Positions 32,723-40,841 of a stretch of DNA of 51,109 nt are shown piece by piece. How positions within the stretch are numbered: position 1 is the first letter of the stretch; each line of letters opens with the position of its first letter. The DNA is from an uncultured Bacillota bacterium (GTDB lineage Bacteria; Bacillota_I; Bacilli_A; RF39; UBA660): the NCBI GenBank assembly GCA_900317975.1, contig ONIZ01000004.1:1-51109 (forward strand), read 5' to 3'. A program made the position numbers and the translations under genes. A model generated the notes under the pieces. It saw only the letters and a list, made by a program, of their open reading frames with translations, was not told the origin of the DNA and made no database searches.

Positions 32723-34473
32723 AATTTTTGTTCGGCTTCTAATTTTTTATAATCTATTTTATTCATTAAAGTCTTTGGTAAAGAAGTTCTAAATTCATAT
32801 TCTTTAGGTTGAGAATAAACTGATAATTTTTGTTTGCATATTTGTTTTATCTCATGTCGAACTCTAATTTCACTCTTCTCACAATCTTCTCTTAATACGA
32901 TAAAGACTTTTGGAACATGCATTTTATATTTATGAGGAATACCTATAACAGTACATGCTTTAACATCAGGATGACTTGCTACTACTTCTTCTATTTGTGA
33001 AGGATAAACATTAAATCCAGAAACAACAATCATTCTCTTTAATCTTTGAGTATAATAAACACATCCATTAGGAGAAATATATCCTATATCTCCAGTATGT
33101 AACCATACACGACCATTTTTATCTCTTTTTAATACTTTATTAGTTTCTTTTTCATTATGTAGATAACCCATCATTAATGTAGGACCATTAACACAAATTT
33201 CCCCTTCTACTCCTAAAGGTAATTCTTTACCAGTTTCTATATCACAAATTTTATAAGTATTTCCAACCATAGGAATACCAATAGAACCTAATTCATTAGT
33301 TCCTGGGAAAGTATAACAAGTAGCCGCAACAGACTCTGTCATACCATACCCCTTCATAACATTAATATGGCATCCATGTTGATGAAGAAAATCATTAAAT
33401 TTAACTTCCATCGCAACAGGAAGAGAATCTCCTCCACTTATCAAATATTTAAATTGGCTCAAATCAATATTTTTAAATTTAGGACTACTCATCATGGCTT
33501 CCCACATAGTAGGAACTCCTAACATTACATTAGGTTTATCATGTTTCATAATACTAACAAACCTACCCATTTCAAATTCAGGCATTAATATTGTCTCAAC
33601 TCTTAAACACAATGGAGTATGTACACATACACATAAACCAAACCCATGAAATATAGGTAATATAGTTAAAATCTTATCTCCAGGTCTAACATCATATACA
33701 TTAACACAATCTTGCATCATTTCAGCATTAAATTGATAATTAGAAATCATTATTCCTTTAGGAGAACCAGTAGTTCCACCACTATGAAGAATTAATGCTA
33801 AATCATTACATTTCATACCAGATTTAATAGGTTCTTTATAATCTAAACCAAACCTTAAAAATTCTTTCCATTTATAATAATTTTCATCATGTTTAGAAGG
33901 TCTTTTTGTTTTTAAATCACGAGTTATTGTATAACCTAAAGTTAACGCAGCAGGCATACTCTCTTTAGGACTAATAAGAACAGTGTTTTGAACACTACTA
34001 GCTTCAATCACTTCACTCATCTTATCATAATCAAAATCCACTAAAAACAATAATTTAGATTCACTTTCACTTAAATAGAATTTTAGTTGATCTGGACTAC
34101 TAAGAGGATGAATCATATCTGCTACAGCACCAATTTTATTACATGCATAAAACACGTAAATAGCCTCAGGCATGTTAGGCATACAAATACTAACTATGTC
34201 TCCCTCAACTACACCAAACTTCTTCAATGCTCTAGCAGTCAAATTAACATATTTAAAGAAATCAGTATAATTAATTTTTGTACCAAAATAATTTAAAGCA
34301 ATAAAATCCATATCACTCTTTTTAACACTATCAACTAAATATTCATAAATATTTTTTCGAGTGAATTGAATTGTTCTATCTTCTTTGGAATAATAACCTA
34401 ACCAAGGTTCATTATCTTCCTTTCTAAACATATTAGCAAAGAAATGTCTTATATTAGTAAAAATATTATTCAT
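32710..34473 (-). CDS. AMP-forming acyl-CoA synthetase-like enzyme
   Basis: A 587-aa class I adenylate-forming enzyme. AMP-binding P-loop LHSGGTTGSPKG, adenine motif MKGYGMTES, and the C-terminal hinge TGDIGYISPNGCVYYTQRLK followed by KRMIVVSGFNVYP. The family catalytic Lys is near the C-terminus (TLMNKIDYK). It probably activates a fatty or other carboxylic acid; acyl-CoA versus acyl-carrier product cannot be told. It is monocistronic. An Sfp-type transferase gene lies 5 kb away, but no carrier protein gene is seen nearby. Confidence 0.88.
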   Translation of the reverse strand: MNNIFTNIRHFFANMFRKEDNEPWLGYYSKEDRTIQFTRKNIYEYLVDSVKKSDMDFIALNYFGTKINYTDFFKYVNLTARALKKFGVVEGDIVSICMPNMPEAIYVFYACNKIGAVADMIHPLSSPDQLKFYLSESESKLLFLVDFDYDKMSEVIEASSVQNTVLISPKESMPAALTLGYTITRDLKTKRPSKHDENYYKWKEFLRFGLDYKEPIKSGMKCNDLALILHSGGTTGSPKGIMISNYQFNAEMMQDCVNVYDVRPGDKILTILPIFHGFGLCVCVHTPLCLRVETILMPEFEMGRFVSIMKHDKPNVMLGVPTMWEAMMSSPKFKNIDLSQFKYLISGGDSLPVAMEVKFNDFLHQHGCHINVMKGYGMTESVAATCYTFPGTNELGSIGIPMVGNTYKICDIETGKELPLGVEGEICVNGPTLMMGYLHNEKETNKVLKRDKNGRVWLHTGDIGYISPNGCVYYTQRLKRMIVVSGFNVYPSQIEEVVASHPDVKACTVIGIPHKYKMHVPKVFIVLREDCEKSEIRVRHEIKQICKQKLSVYSQPKEYEFRTSLPKTLMNKIDYKKLEAEQKLKEE

Positions 34474-34488
34474 AATATCACCATATAA

Positions 34489-34497
34489 AATATAACA
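34489..34497 (-). promoter_or_regulatory. Extended -10 promoter of the acyl-CoA synthetase-like gene
   Basis: Minus strand TG-T-TATATT, ending 16 nt before the ATG at 34473. Predicted +1 at 34482 is the first G of GGTGA. Confidence 0.55.
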
Positions 34498-34517
34498 TAA
34501 TTTTATTAAAAATAAAA

Positions 34518-34543
34518 ATAAAAAAGCAGATTATTCTGCTTTT
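34518..34543 (-). terminator. Intrinsic terminator
   Basis: AAAAGCAGA/TCTGCTTTT stem with a T-rich minus-strand tail. Overlaps the last codons of the 163-aa gene. Confidence 0.8.
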
Positions 34544-35022
34544 AATGCGTCTTTTGGAACTCCACCTTTAAATACAATTACTCTACCTTGTCTTGAAACT
34601 CCAAAATCTTCATAAGATTTAGAATCAGTAAATCCTAAAGATTCTAAATAATCTTGAGATAAAAATCTTTTTGCTTCTAATCCATAACTATTATAGATAG
34701 CATTATCTACAGATTCATCAATAGTTTCAATATTATAGAGTTTATATAAATCCTCATGATTACTTACGTCCATTCCCTCATCAATTAAAACTTGAGTCAT
34801 TTTATTTTCAGCTAATACTCTTCTAGAAACTAAATCAAATAAACATGAATAGAATAACCCATCATCATTTCTTTTTATATAATCAAGAAATCCATCACGA
34901 TCAATTAACAATTCATAACAATCTCTAATATATGAAATAGGTTCATCATAATTATCTGCTATATCTCCCAAAATATCATCAAGATCTTCTTCTAAGTTAT
35001 AAATGTCATATGTTTTATTCAT
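34531..35022 (-). CDS. Hypothetical acidic 163-aa protein
   Basis: Not recognised. A soluble, acidic, helical protein (NLEEDLDDILGDIADNYDE) with a C-terminal region that looks more ordered (LGFTDSKSYEDFGVSRQGRV). No Cys or enzyme motif. AAGGGGGAG precedes the ATG. It comes after trxB-like and trxA on the same strand with a 58-nt gap, so readthrough from the thioredoxin pair is possible. Confidence 0.65.
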   Translation of the reverse strand: MNKTYDIYNLEEDLDDILGDIADNYDEPISYIRDCYELLIDRDGFLDYIKRNDDGLFYSCLFDLVSRRVLAENKMTQVLIDEGMDVSNHEDLYKLYNIETIDESVDNAIYNSYGLEAKRFLSQDYLESLGFTDSKSYEDFGVSRQGRVIVFKGGVPKDALKAE

Positions 35023-35080
35023 AAAATACTCCCCCTTAAAACAATCTTATTATACCATAAAACAAGAAAAAAATCAAAAA

Positions 35081-35377
35081 TTATTTAATTAATTCAAGTA
35101 AATAATCTTTTTCACACATACCAATATGCTTTTTATACTCTTCACCATCTTTAAAAACAATGAATGTAGGAATACTCATAATTCCATATTTTTGTGCAAT
35201 TTCAGGTGAATCATCAACATTGATTTTTACCACCTTAACATCAGTTTCTTTAGAAAGTTCATCAACAATTGGAGACATCATCTTACAAGGACCACACCAA
35301 TCAGCATAAAAATCAACGAAAACAAAACCCTTACTATCTTCTACTTCACTTTTAAAATTATTATTATCTACTATCAT
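35081..35377 (-). CDS. trxA: Thioredoxin
   Basis: 98 aa, slightly short for thioredoxin. Active site WCGPCK with C28 and C31. The cis-Pro loop is SIPTFIVFKDGEE. It reduces protein disulfides in the cytoplasm and should receive electrons from the reductase-like protein encoded 3 nt upstream. GGAG precedes the ATG. Confidence 0.93.
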   Translation of the reverse strand: MIVDNNNFKSEVEDSKGFVFVDFYADWCGPCKMMSPIVDELSKETDVKVVKINVDDSPEIAQKYGIMSIPTFIVFKDGEEYKKHIGMCEKDYLLELIK

Positions 35378-35380
35378 ATT

Positions 35381-36259
35381 TTACTCCTTTTCTTTTAATA
35401 ATTTATTTATATATGTAGCGCAACAAGCCCCATCACTAACACTTTTACTAATTTGTAATAATCCACCAATAGAATCCCCTATCGCAAAGCAACCCTTAAC
35501 ATTAGTTTCATAATTAGAATCAACTTTAATAAAATTATTATTAAGTATTATACCTAATTTAATAGCTAAATTACTAGTACTAGCAATACCATTCGCAATA
35601 AATAATCCATCAGTTGGAATATTATCTCCATTTTCTAAAACTATTCCTTCTAAATGATCATCGCCAGTAACTTCAACTATCTTCTCATTAAAAACTCTTA
35701 TATTAGGATGTTCTTTAACATAATCTAAAACCTCCTTAGATGTTTCTTCTCCATTAGTAAAAATATTGATATTATCACTTAGATTAATTAGATCACTACA
35801 TTCACTTATCACATAATTAGAATTTCCCACTAAAGAAATTGCTTTATTTCTAAAGAAGAACCCATCACATATAGCACAATAACTAATACCTTTTCCTTCA
35901 AAATTAGCCAAATTTTTGATATTAGGTTTATTATTACTTGAACCAGTCGCAATAATAACATATTTAGAATTATACTCATTATTAGTTGTTTTAACTACAA
36001 ATTTATCTTCATATTTAACACCTAAAACTTCTTCAAATAAAACTTCTATTCCTAAATTTCTAGCTTGTTCTATCCCATTATTATATAATTCTTTACCACT
36101 AATTCCATCAGGAAAGCCATAATAATTTTCAATTTTATGAGCAAGACATAATCTAGAATTATCATTTCCAATAACTAAAATATTATTATTAGCACGTTTT
36201 AAATACAAAGATGCACTTATTCCAGCAGGACCACTTCCTACAATAATAACATCATACAT
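35381..36259 (-). CDS. Thioredoxin reductase-like flavoprotein, atypical pyridine-nucleotide site
   Basis: A 292-aa protein, shorter than typical TrxB (about 310). The FAD motif GSGPAGISASLYL (8-20) and the redox pair CAICDG (C128, C131) are clear, as is the C-terminal GCFAIGDS FAD motif. In the domain that normally binds NADPH, the GGGxSAxEEA motif is replaced by VGNSNYVISE (144-153), and the HRRxxxR phosphate-binding motif is absent (the site reads NIFTNGEE). Similar losses are known in ferredoxin-dependent thioredoxin reductases of clostridia. Immediate linkage to trxA supports a thioredoxin reductase function; the donor is inferred. Confidence 0.85.
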   Translation of the reverse strand: MYDVIIVGSGPAGISASLYLKRANNNILVIGNDNSRLCLAHKIENYYGFPDGISGKELYNNGIEQARNLGIEVLFEEVLGVKYEDKFVVKTTNNEYNSKYVIIATGSSNNKPNIKNLANFEGKGISYCAICDGFFFRNKAISLVGNSNYVISECSDLINLSDNINIFTNGEETSKEVLDYVKEHPNIRVFNEKIVEVTGDDHLEGIVLENGDNIPTDGLFIANGIASTSNLAIKLGIILNNNFIKVDSNYETNVKGCFAIGDSIGGLLQISKSVSDGACCATYINKLLKEKE

Positions 36260-36274
36260 ATAATCACCAAATAA

Positions 36275-36283
36275 ATTATAACA
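36275..36283 (-). promoter_or_regulatory. Extended -10 promoter of the thioredoxin unit
   Basis: Minus strand TG-T-TATAAT ending 16 nt before the ATG at 36259. Predicted +1 at 36268 is the first G of GGTGA. Confidence 0.6.
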
Positions 36284-36311
36284 TAAAATTGTAAAGAATT
36301 AAGTAAATTTA

Positions 36312-36340
36312 TTGTAATTAAGTGAAATATAAAATATAAT
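36312..36340 (+). promoter_or_regulatory. Promoter of the lysozyme-like/pseudo-C39 unit
   Basis: TTGTAA (36312-36317), 17-nt spacer, TATAAT (36335-36340). Confidence 0.7.
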
Positions 36341-36368
36341 TTATTTATAGTAAAGGGAGGTATTAAAA

Positions 36369-37193
36369 TTGGCTGAATCTAAGATATGTATAGATTATGA
36401 GAGAATAAAAAAATCAGCAAATAATCTATCACTAATTGAAATTCCACTTAATGAAATAACTTCAGTACAAAGTGAAATAAAAACAATAGAATCAGAACAC
36501 GATGGCATAGACCTAAATAGTTCTGCTTTACAAGAATCTATTGAAAATATTACTAATGTTATAACAAAATCAGGAAATTTAAGTGCTAACCTATTAAGTG
36601 TAGTCAATGCTTTTACCGAGGCTGAAGGTGATATTAAAGAAGCTATTCTAAAAATAGATCCTAACCTAGCAGATGAACTTGCAAATATTAAAAAGGATGA
36701 TATTTCTACTAATAGTGAAGAATTTAAGAAGAGCTTAATATCTTATAAAAGTGATGGAACAGCTGCAGGTGATACTCAAGCATCAATTTATACGATATTA
36801 AGTGAAAAAGGCTATTCAAAAGCTGCTATATGTGCAATACTAGCAAATATGTCTCAAGAATCCGGATTTAGAACAGATGCTATAGGAGATAATGGAACAA
36901 GTTATGGATTATGTCAATGGCACGCTGGTAGATGGGATAGTTTAAATAGTTATTGTAATGAACATGGTTATGACCCATCAAGCATAGAAGGACAAGTAGC
37001 ATATATGGATTATGAATTGCAAAATAATTATCCGGGTGTATATGATAAATTAATGAGTGTAGATGACACAATAGAAGGTGCAAGAGAGGCATCTAAATAT
37101 TGGACAATTCATTATGAAATACCAGCAAATAAAGAACAAAGAGCATCAGAAAGAGCCGCAACAATAGAAACATACTGGGAAAGAGCGTCATAG
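36369..37193 (+). CDS. WXG/LXG-like helical protein with phage-tail-lysozyme-like domain
   Basis: A 274-aa protein starting at TTG, supported by AAAGGGAGG 8 nt before it. Residues 1-115 are a helical, Ser/Ile-rich domain that looks like the N-terminal domain of type VII-secreted (WXG100/LXG-like) proteins; there is no Sec signal. A linker follows to about 138. The C-terminal domain (about 140-272) has the phage-tail-lysozyme layout: AAICAILANMSQESGFRTDA with a candidate catalytic Glu near 163, then SYGLCQWHAGRWDSL and GQVAYMDYEL. It should cleave peptidoglycan. It is cotranscribed with the next gene, 11 nt downstream. No type VII secretion genes are in the window. Confidence 0.8.
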   Translation: MAESKICIDYERIKKSANNLSLIEIPLNEITSVQSEIKTIESEHDGIDLNSSALQESIENITNVITKSGNLSANLLSVVNAFTEAEGDIKEAILKIDPNLADELANIKKDDISTNSEEFKKSLISYKSDGTAAGDTQASIYTILSEKGYSKAAICAILANMSQESGFRTDAIGDNGTSYGLCQWHAGRWDSLNSYCNEHGYDPSSIEGQVAYMDYELQNNYPGVYDKLMSVDDTIEGAREASKYWTIHYEIPANKEQRASERAATIETYWERAS

Positions 37194-37204
37194 GAGGTGA
37201 AAAT

Positions 37205-39169
37205 ATGGCATGTTTAGGAGAAATAACTTGTGATAGTGATATTGGAGCAGCTCCATTCATTGTCGCAGATAAAGGAACAATAACTTCAGCACAAGAAGAA
37301 ATAACAGCAGTAGCAGGAAAAGTTAGTGAAGCTATAACATCAATAGAAGCAGAAATAAGTAGTGGTGGATTAGATGAATATTCATTATATATTAATGGAG
37401 CATCACCTGCATACGATGAAGCAAGTAAAATAGTAACTGATTTAAACACAATAAAAGAAGACCTTGAAAAAATAGGTCAATCATATGAGCAAAACTTATT
37501 GGAGCATTATTCAAAAGAGTTGGATAAATATATTGAGAAGGTAAAAGAAAAAATTGAAGAATTAAAAAAAGATTTAGAAGCAAAAGAATCATCATTAGCT
37601 TCAAAAGAAGCTGCATATGCAAATACAAGAAACGACCCAGATAGACCATCTTATAAAGCTGATATTGATGCATTAAAAACACAAATAGAAGATTTAAAAA
37701 AAGAAATAGAAAAGTATGAAAAGAAATTAGAAGAAGCAGAACAAGCTAAATCAACAACAAATGCACAAATTGAGAAAATAGAAGCAGCAAAAATAGCAGA
37801 AGAAGAAGCTAAGCAAAAACCATCAACAACAGGAGATAATTCTTCAGATTCTGGAACATCAGGAAATTCTGGAAATTCTGGAAATTCTGGAAGCTATGGG
37901 CCATCTTATGCTGGAACAGGATCTAGCGGAGGAAGCAGCGATAGCCGAAGTGGAGATAAAAAAGAAGAAGAGAAAAAAGAAGAAGGAAAAATCGAAAACA
38001 GCAAAATAAAAGTAGATTATGACTTAGATAAAGAAAAAACAGAAATAATAGGTTCAGAAGAATTTATTAAAGTTGATAAAAAAGAACAAGAAGATATAGA
38101 TAAATATTTACAAGACTTAATAAAAGATGGAAAAGTTCCAAAAGACTTTACTGGATACTTCTATGATAAAGCAAATAATAGAATATTATACTTAACAAAT
38201 GGAAAACTAGAAAAAGTAAATAAACCTGCTTTAATAGATGGAAAATTCTTCTACTTCAAAGATGGAGTTGCTCACATTCTAACTAATAACTATACATCAG
38301 ATAATATGAATATCCCATACTACAATTTAGAAAAAGGATTAATGGTAGATGGAAAAACATATACTAAAGAAGAACTAGCTAAATTATTAAAAGAAACACC
38401 TTCCCTAGCAACATCAGCAGCAGGTGTATCATACCTAATAGGAAGAAATGTTAATCCTACAGAATTAACTAATATTCAAGGTTGGGATTATAAAGCTAAC
38501 GAAGGTTTAAATGGACTAAAACTAGCAGAACAATATAAAGTAAATGCATTTACAACTAACAATACTGAATATGTTACAGGTGCTATAAAAAATGGTTATC
38601 CAGTAAGTATTGCTAAAGAAGATGGATATGTAACAGTTGTAGGTGTTGATGATAAAGGTAACTATAAAGTATTAGATCCAAAGAATGAAAATTCTTTAAC
38701 AACTACAATTACAAAAGATGAATTATTTAAAAACGTTAAAAAAGATAGTGAATCAAGATTTACTATATATGGAGCAAAATCACCTGAAGAATATGATAAA
38801 ACAAAAACAAATGTAACAGATATAAGACAAAAAACAGTAGATCAAACAGGCGACAAAAATAACAATAATCAAAACCAATCAAATAATGAACAAAATAACA
38901 ATATAAACAACGAAAACACAGCAAATAACAATAGTAATGCAAATAATACAAATAACGGTCAAGATGCATCAAATAATACAAATAATCAAAACAATAATAC
39001 AAACAATGAAAATACTGCAAATCAAAATAATAATGATAATGCACAAAATAATCAAAATGCAGATAATGATGCAGCTAAAAATCAAAATAATCAAAATGCA
39101 GATAATGCAGCTAATGATGCAGCTAAAAATCAAAATATTCAAAATAATGCAAATACTCAAAACGTATAA
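37205..39169 (+). CDS. Large secreted-looking protein with degenerate C39-peptidase-like domain and Asn-rich tail
   Basis: 654 aa. Residues 1-100 form a helical WXG/LXG-like domain similar in style to the upstream protein; a Lys/Glu coiled coil spans about 100-205, and a Ser/Gly linker with repeated SGN triplets lies near 215-250. The domain at about 385-505 follows C39-like papain-fold peptidases in order, but the Cys motif (usually CGP-x-S) reads SLATSAAGVSYL near 400 and the His motif (GH-x-V-x-V) reads DGYVTVVGVDD near 476; the Asp motif survives (VLDPKN). It is likely a pseudo-peptidase. The last 110 residues are Asn/Gln-rich with tandem repeats. It lacks a signal peptide and a membrane anchor. 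Confidence 0.75.
   Translation: MACLGEITCDSDIGAAPFIVADKGTITSAQEEITAVAGKVSEAITSIEAEISSGGLDEYSLYINGASPAYDEASKIVTDLNTIKEDLEKIGQSYEQNLLEHYSKELDKYIEKVKEKIEELKKDLEAKESSLASKEAAYANTRNDPDRPSYKADIDALKTQIEDLKKEIEKYEKKLEEAEQAKSTTNAQIEKIEAAKIAEEEAKQKPSTTGDNSSDSGTSGNSGNSGNSGSYGPSYAGTGSSGGSSDSRSGDKKEEEKKEEGKIENSKIKVDYDLDKEKTEIIGSEEFIKVDKKEQEDIDKYLQDLIKDGKVPKDFTGYFYDKANNRILYLTNGKLEKVNKPALIDGKFFYFKDGVAHILTNNYTSDNMNIPYYNLEKGLMVDGKTYTKEELAKLLKETPSLATSAAGVSYLIGRNVNPTELTNIQGWDYKANEGLNGLKLAEQYKVNAFTTNNTEYVTGAIKNGYPVSIAKEDGYVTVVGVDDKGNYKVLDPKNENSLTTTITKDELFKNVKKDSESRFTIYGAKSPEEYDKTKTNVTDIRQKTVDQTGDKNNNNQNQSNNEQNNNINNENTANNNSNANNTNNGQDASNNTNNQNNNTNNENTANQNNNDNAQNNQNADNDAAKNQNNQNADNAANDAAKNQNIQNNANTQNV
39045..39135 (+). 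repeat. In-frame tandem repeat in the Asn-rich tail
   Basis: Two near-identical units reading NQNADN followed by AAKNQN. They lie in a longer stretch of Asn-Asn-Thr-type triplets prone to length change. Confidence 0.6.
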
Positions 39170-39185
39170 CAAATCAAATCAAAAT

Positions 39186-39212
39186 AAAAAGGATATTAAA
39201 TATCCTTTTTTA
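39186..39212. terminator. Bidirectional terminator
   Basis: AAAAAGGATA/TATCCTTTTT perfect 10-bp stem with a 5-nt loop, between convergent genes. Confidence 0.85.
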
Positions 39213-39446
39213 TTATGATTTTTTATTATCTCTTTTAAAAACGCGAATATGTGGATGACTACTATGATCTTTACAACGACGTAAATCTGTAGTAAAAGAC
39301 TTTTTACAATTATCACAATAATAACTATAAACACTATCACGAGTCTTAACTAAAAGTCTATCACAAATAGGACAATCAGGAATATTATTTAAGTTACCAT
39401 CAATTAATCCCTCTGAATACATTAAAGCAAACATATTAAGATCCAT
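39213..39446 (-). CDS. Small zinc-ribbon protein
   Basis: A 77-aa protein with two CxxC knuckles (CPICDRL and CDNCKKSF) spaced 17 residues apart, as in a zinc ribbon; a basic tail (RRCKDHSSHPHIRVFKRD) with extra Cys and His follows. The N-terminal 20 residues are helical. Nucleic acid or protein binding is likely, but no partner is apparent. AGAGGTGAT precedes the ATG. Confidence 0.7.
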   Translation of the reverse strand: MDLNMFALMYSEGLIDGNLNNIPDCPICDRLLVKTRDSVYSYYCDNCKKSFTTDLRRCKDHSSHPHIRVFKRDNKKS

Positions 39447-39509
39447 TATATCACCTCTAATTAAACGAACATATATTATATTACATACAAATATAATAAT
39501 TGTAAAGAA

Positions 39510-40037
39510 TTAAAACTTTAAATTATTAAACTTAATATTATCATAACTACAAAATATAGAGCAAATAAATTCATCTTCATTAATTAATATATTTTTACAA
39601 TTACAATCATATTTTAAATTAGAAAATCCTATTTGGAGTCCTAACCCCTTTAGTTTACTATAGGATTCTTTTTTTATCCATTGAATCAGTTTATCGTTAT
39701 TACCTTCAACTCCATTTAAATACTTTTTAGAAATATCATCACTAATATTTCTAGTTTTTTCTTCTATATCAATACCCACTTCATAATTAGAAATAACACA
39801 TGCAATATAATTTTTTGAATGAGAATAATTAAAAAATATATTAGATTTTTTAAAATAAGGTTTACCATTATCATCAATAATTATTTCATCTATATCAACA
39901 TTAAAATGATTAAGCATATCATTTAATACTACCCTAGCCTGATCAGTTTCGATTCTATTTGAAGTATTATATACATGAATATCAGATTTATTAACTATTG
40001 AATAATAAAGATTATCTCCAAAATTATAATTAAACAT
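39510..40037 (-). CDS. Sfp-type 4'-phosphopantetheinyl transferase
   Basis: A 175-aa protein that transfers phosphopantetheine from CoA to a carrier protein. Family motifs: GKPYF, NYSHSKNYIACVISNYEVGIDIEE (Mg2+-binding Asp and Glu) and WIKKESYSKLKGLGL. It is shorter than Sfp (about 224) and nearer the size of compact fungal or mycoplasma-like forms. The carrier protein is not in the window. The start overlaps the end of the 82-aa gene upstream by 8 nt. Confidence 0.88.
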   Translation of the reverse strand: MFNYNFGDNLYYSIVNKSDIHVYNTSNRIETDQARVVLNDMLNHFNVDIDEIIIDDNGKPYFKKSNIFFNYSHSKNYIACVISNYEVGIDIEEKTRNISDDISKKYLNGVEGNNDKLIQWIKKESYSKLKGLGLQIGFSNLKYDCNCKNILINEDEFICSIFCSYDNIKFNNLKF

Positions 40038-40278
40038 TTTCTAATTCCTTTAGAGAAAGAAAAGGTCTTCTTTCAATATCATATGTCCCACTCCAACTAT
40101 GTATTTCATAAAATAAATTTAAAATATAATCTTCATTACAACCAAAATGTTTAACTAAAACATAAACAGATATATTATCATATTCATCTCTAGATACTTC
40201 TCCTCCAAATAAATCTTTATCATTTAACTGATATTTAATATTATTAATATTTTTAATTAAATTAATTAATTTATTCAT
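40030..40278 (-). CDS. Hypothetical 82-aa protein
   Basis: Not recognised. A small acidic protein with aromatic residues clustered in FYEIHSWSGTYDIERRPF. The ATG at 40278 is chosen because GGAG lies 6 nt upstream; an earlier ATG at 40290 would put that GGAG within the coding sequence. Coupled by overlap to the phosphopantetheinyl transferase gene, and 15 nt from the deoxyribosyltransferase-like gene, so three genes probably form one unit. Confidence 0.6.
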   Translation of the reverse strand: MNKLINLIKNINNIKYQLNDKDLFGGEVSRDEYDNISVYVLVKHFGCNEDYILNLFYEIHSWSGTYDIERRPFLSLKELENV

Positions 40279-40293
40279 ATTAATCTCCATTAA

Positions 40294-40818
40294 CTATTTA
40301 TTATTAGTCATAATAGTTCTTTTATCTAAAGGTAATACTACATTATTAGTATTAACACCAATCTCATTTGCTTTATCAATTGCAGCTCTTAATAAATCAT
40401 CTAAATTATTATAAGGATCTTTATTAGTATCTTTTTTATATAACCAATCTAAATATCTAATCTTTCTAGCATCATCTGGTCTACCATATATTACTTTTCC
40501 AGTATGAAGCCAATATCCAAATTCAACATTTGTAGTAAAGGCAGGCATATCTGGTAGAATACGTGGAATCCAAAAAACTATAACTGAAGCATTAGATAAA
40601 GCTTCACGCTCCCATTCAACTTGATCTAAATAATCTCCTCTAGGCTTTAATGTGGAATATTCAGGATTATATACTACACCATCAAATCCATTTTCCTCTA
40701 AAAATTTACAAGCTTCAATTCTCCATGAAATAACACTTTCATCTCTAGGAGTAGGTCCAGCTAAAAATATAGATTTTTTACCTTTTAAAACTTCTTGATC
40801 AGAATAATTAGTAATCAT
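40294..40818 (-). CDS. Nucleoside 2-deoxyribosyltransferase-like protein
   Basis: A 174-aa protein with the layout of the NDT-like superfamily: KSIFLAGPTPRDESVISWR, then YNPEYSTL, DQVEWEREALSNASVIVFWI, a nucleophile-type Glu in NVEFGYWLHTGK and GRPDDARKIRYLD. NDT enzymes exchange bases on deoxyribosides or hydrolyse N-glycosidic bonds; this variant may work on nucleotides or on modified nucleosides. AGGTGA precedes the ATG. It heads the unit with the 82-aa gene and the phosphopantetheinyl transferase. Confidence 0.82.
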   Translation of the reverse strand: MITNYSDQEVLKGKKSIFLAGPTPRDESVISWRIEACKFLEENGFDGVVYNPEYSTLKPRGDYLDQVEWEREALSNASVIVFWIPRILPDMPAFTTNVEFGYWLHTGKVIYGRPDDARKIRYLDWLYKKDTNKDPYNNLDDLLRAAIDKANEIGVNTNNVVLPLDKRTIMTNNK

Positions 40819-40841
40819 AATTTCACCTCAATTAAATATTT

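Noticed and set aside
38763-39218. Several overlapping frames opposite or offset to the Asn-rich tail.
   Set aside because: AAT/AAC-rich repeats leave all frames open; the products are Tyr/Leu/Ile low-complexity strings with no start signals.
36288-39513. ATTGTAAAGAATTAA occurs at 36288-36302 and 39499-39513, flanking the lysozyme-like unit like an att or transposon repeat.
   Set aside because: In a window this AT-rich many exact 15-mers recur by chance, and there are no terminal inverted repeats or recombinase next to it.
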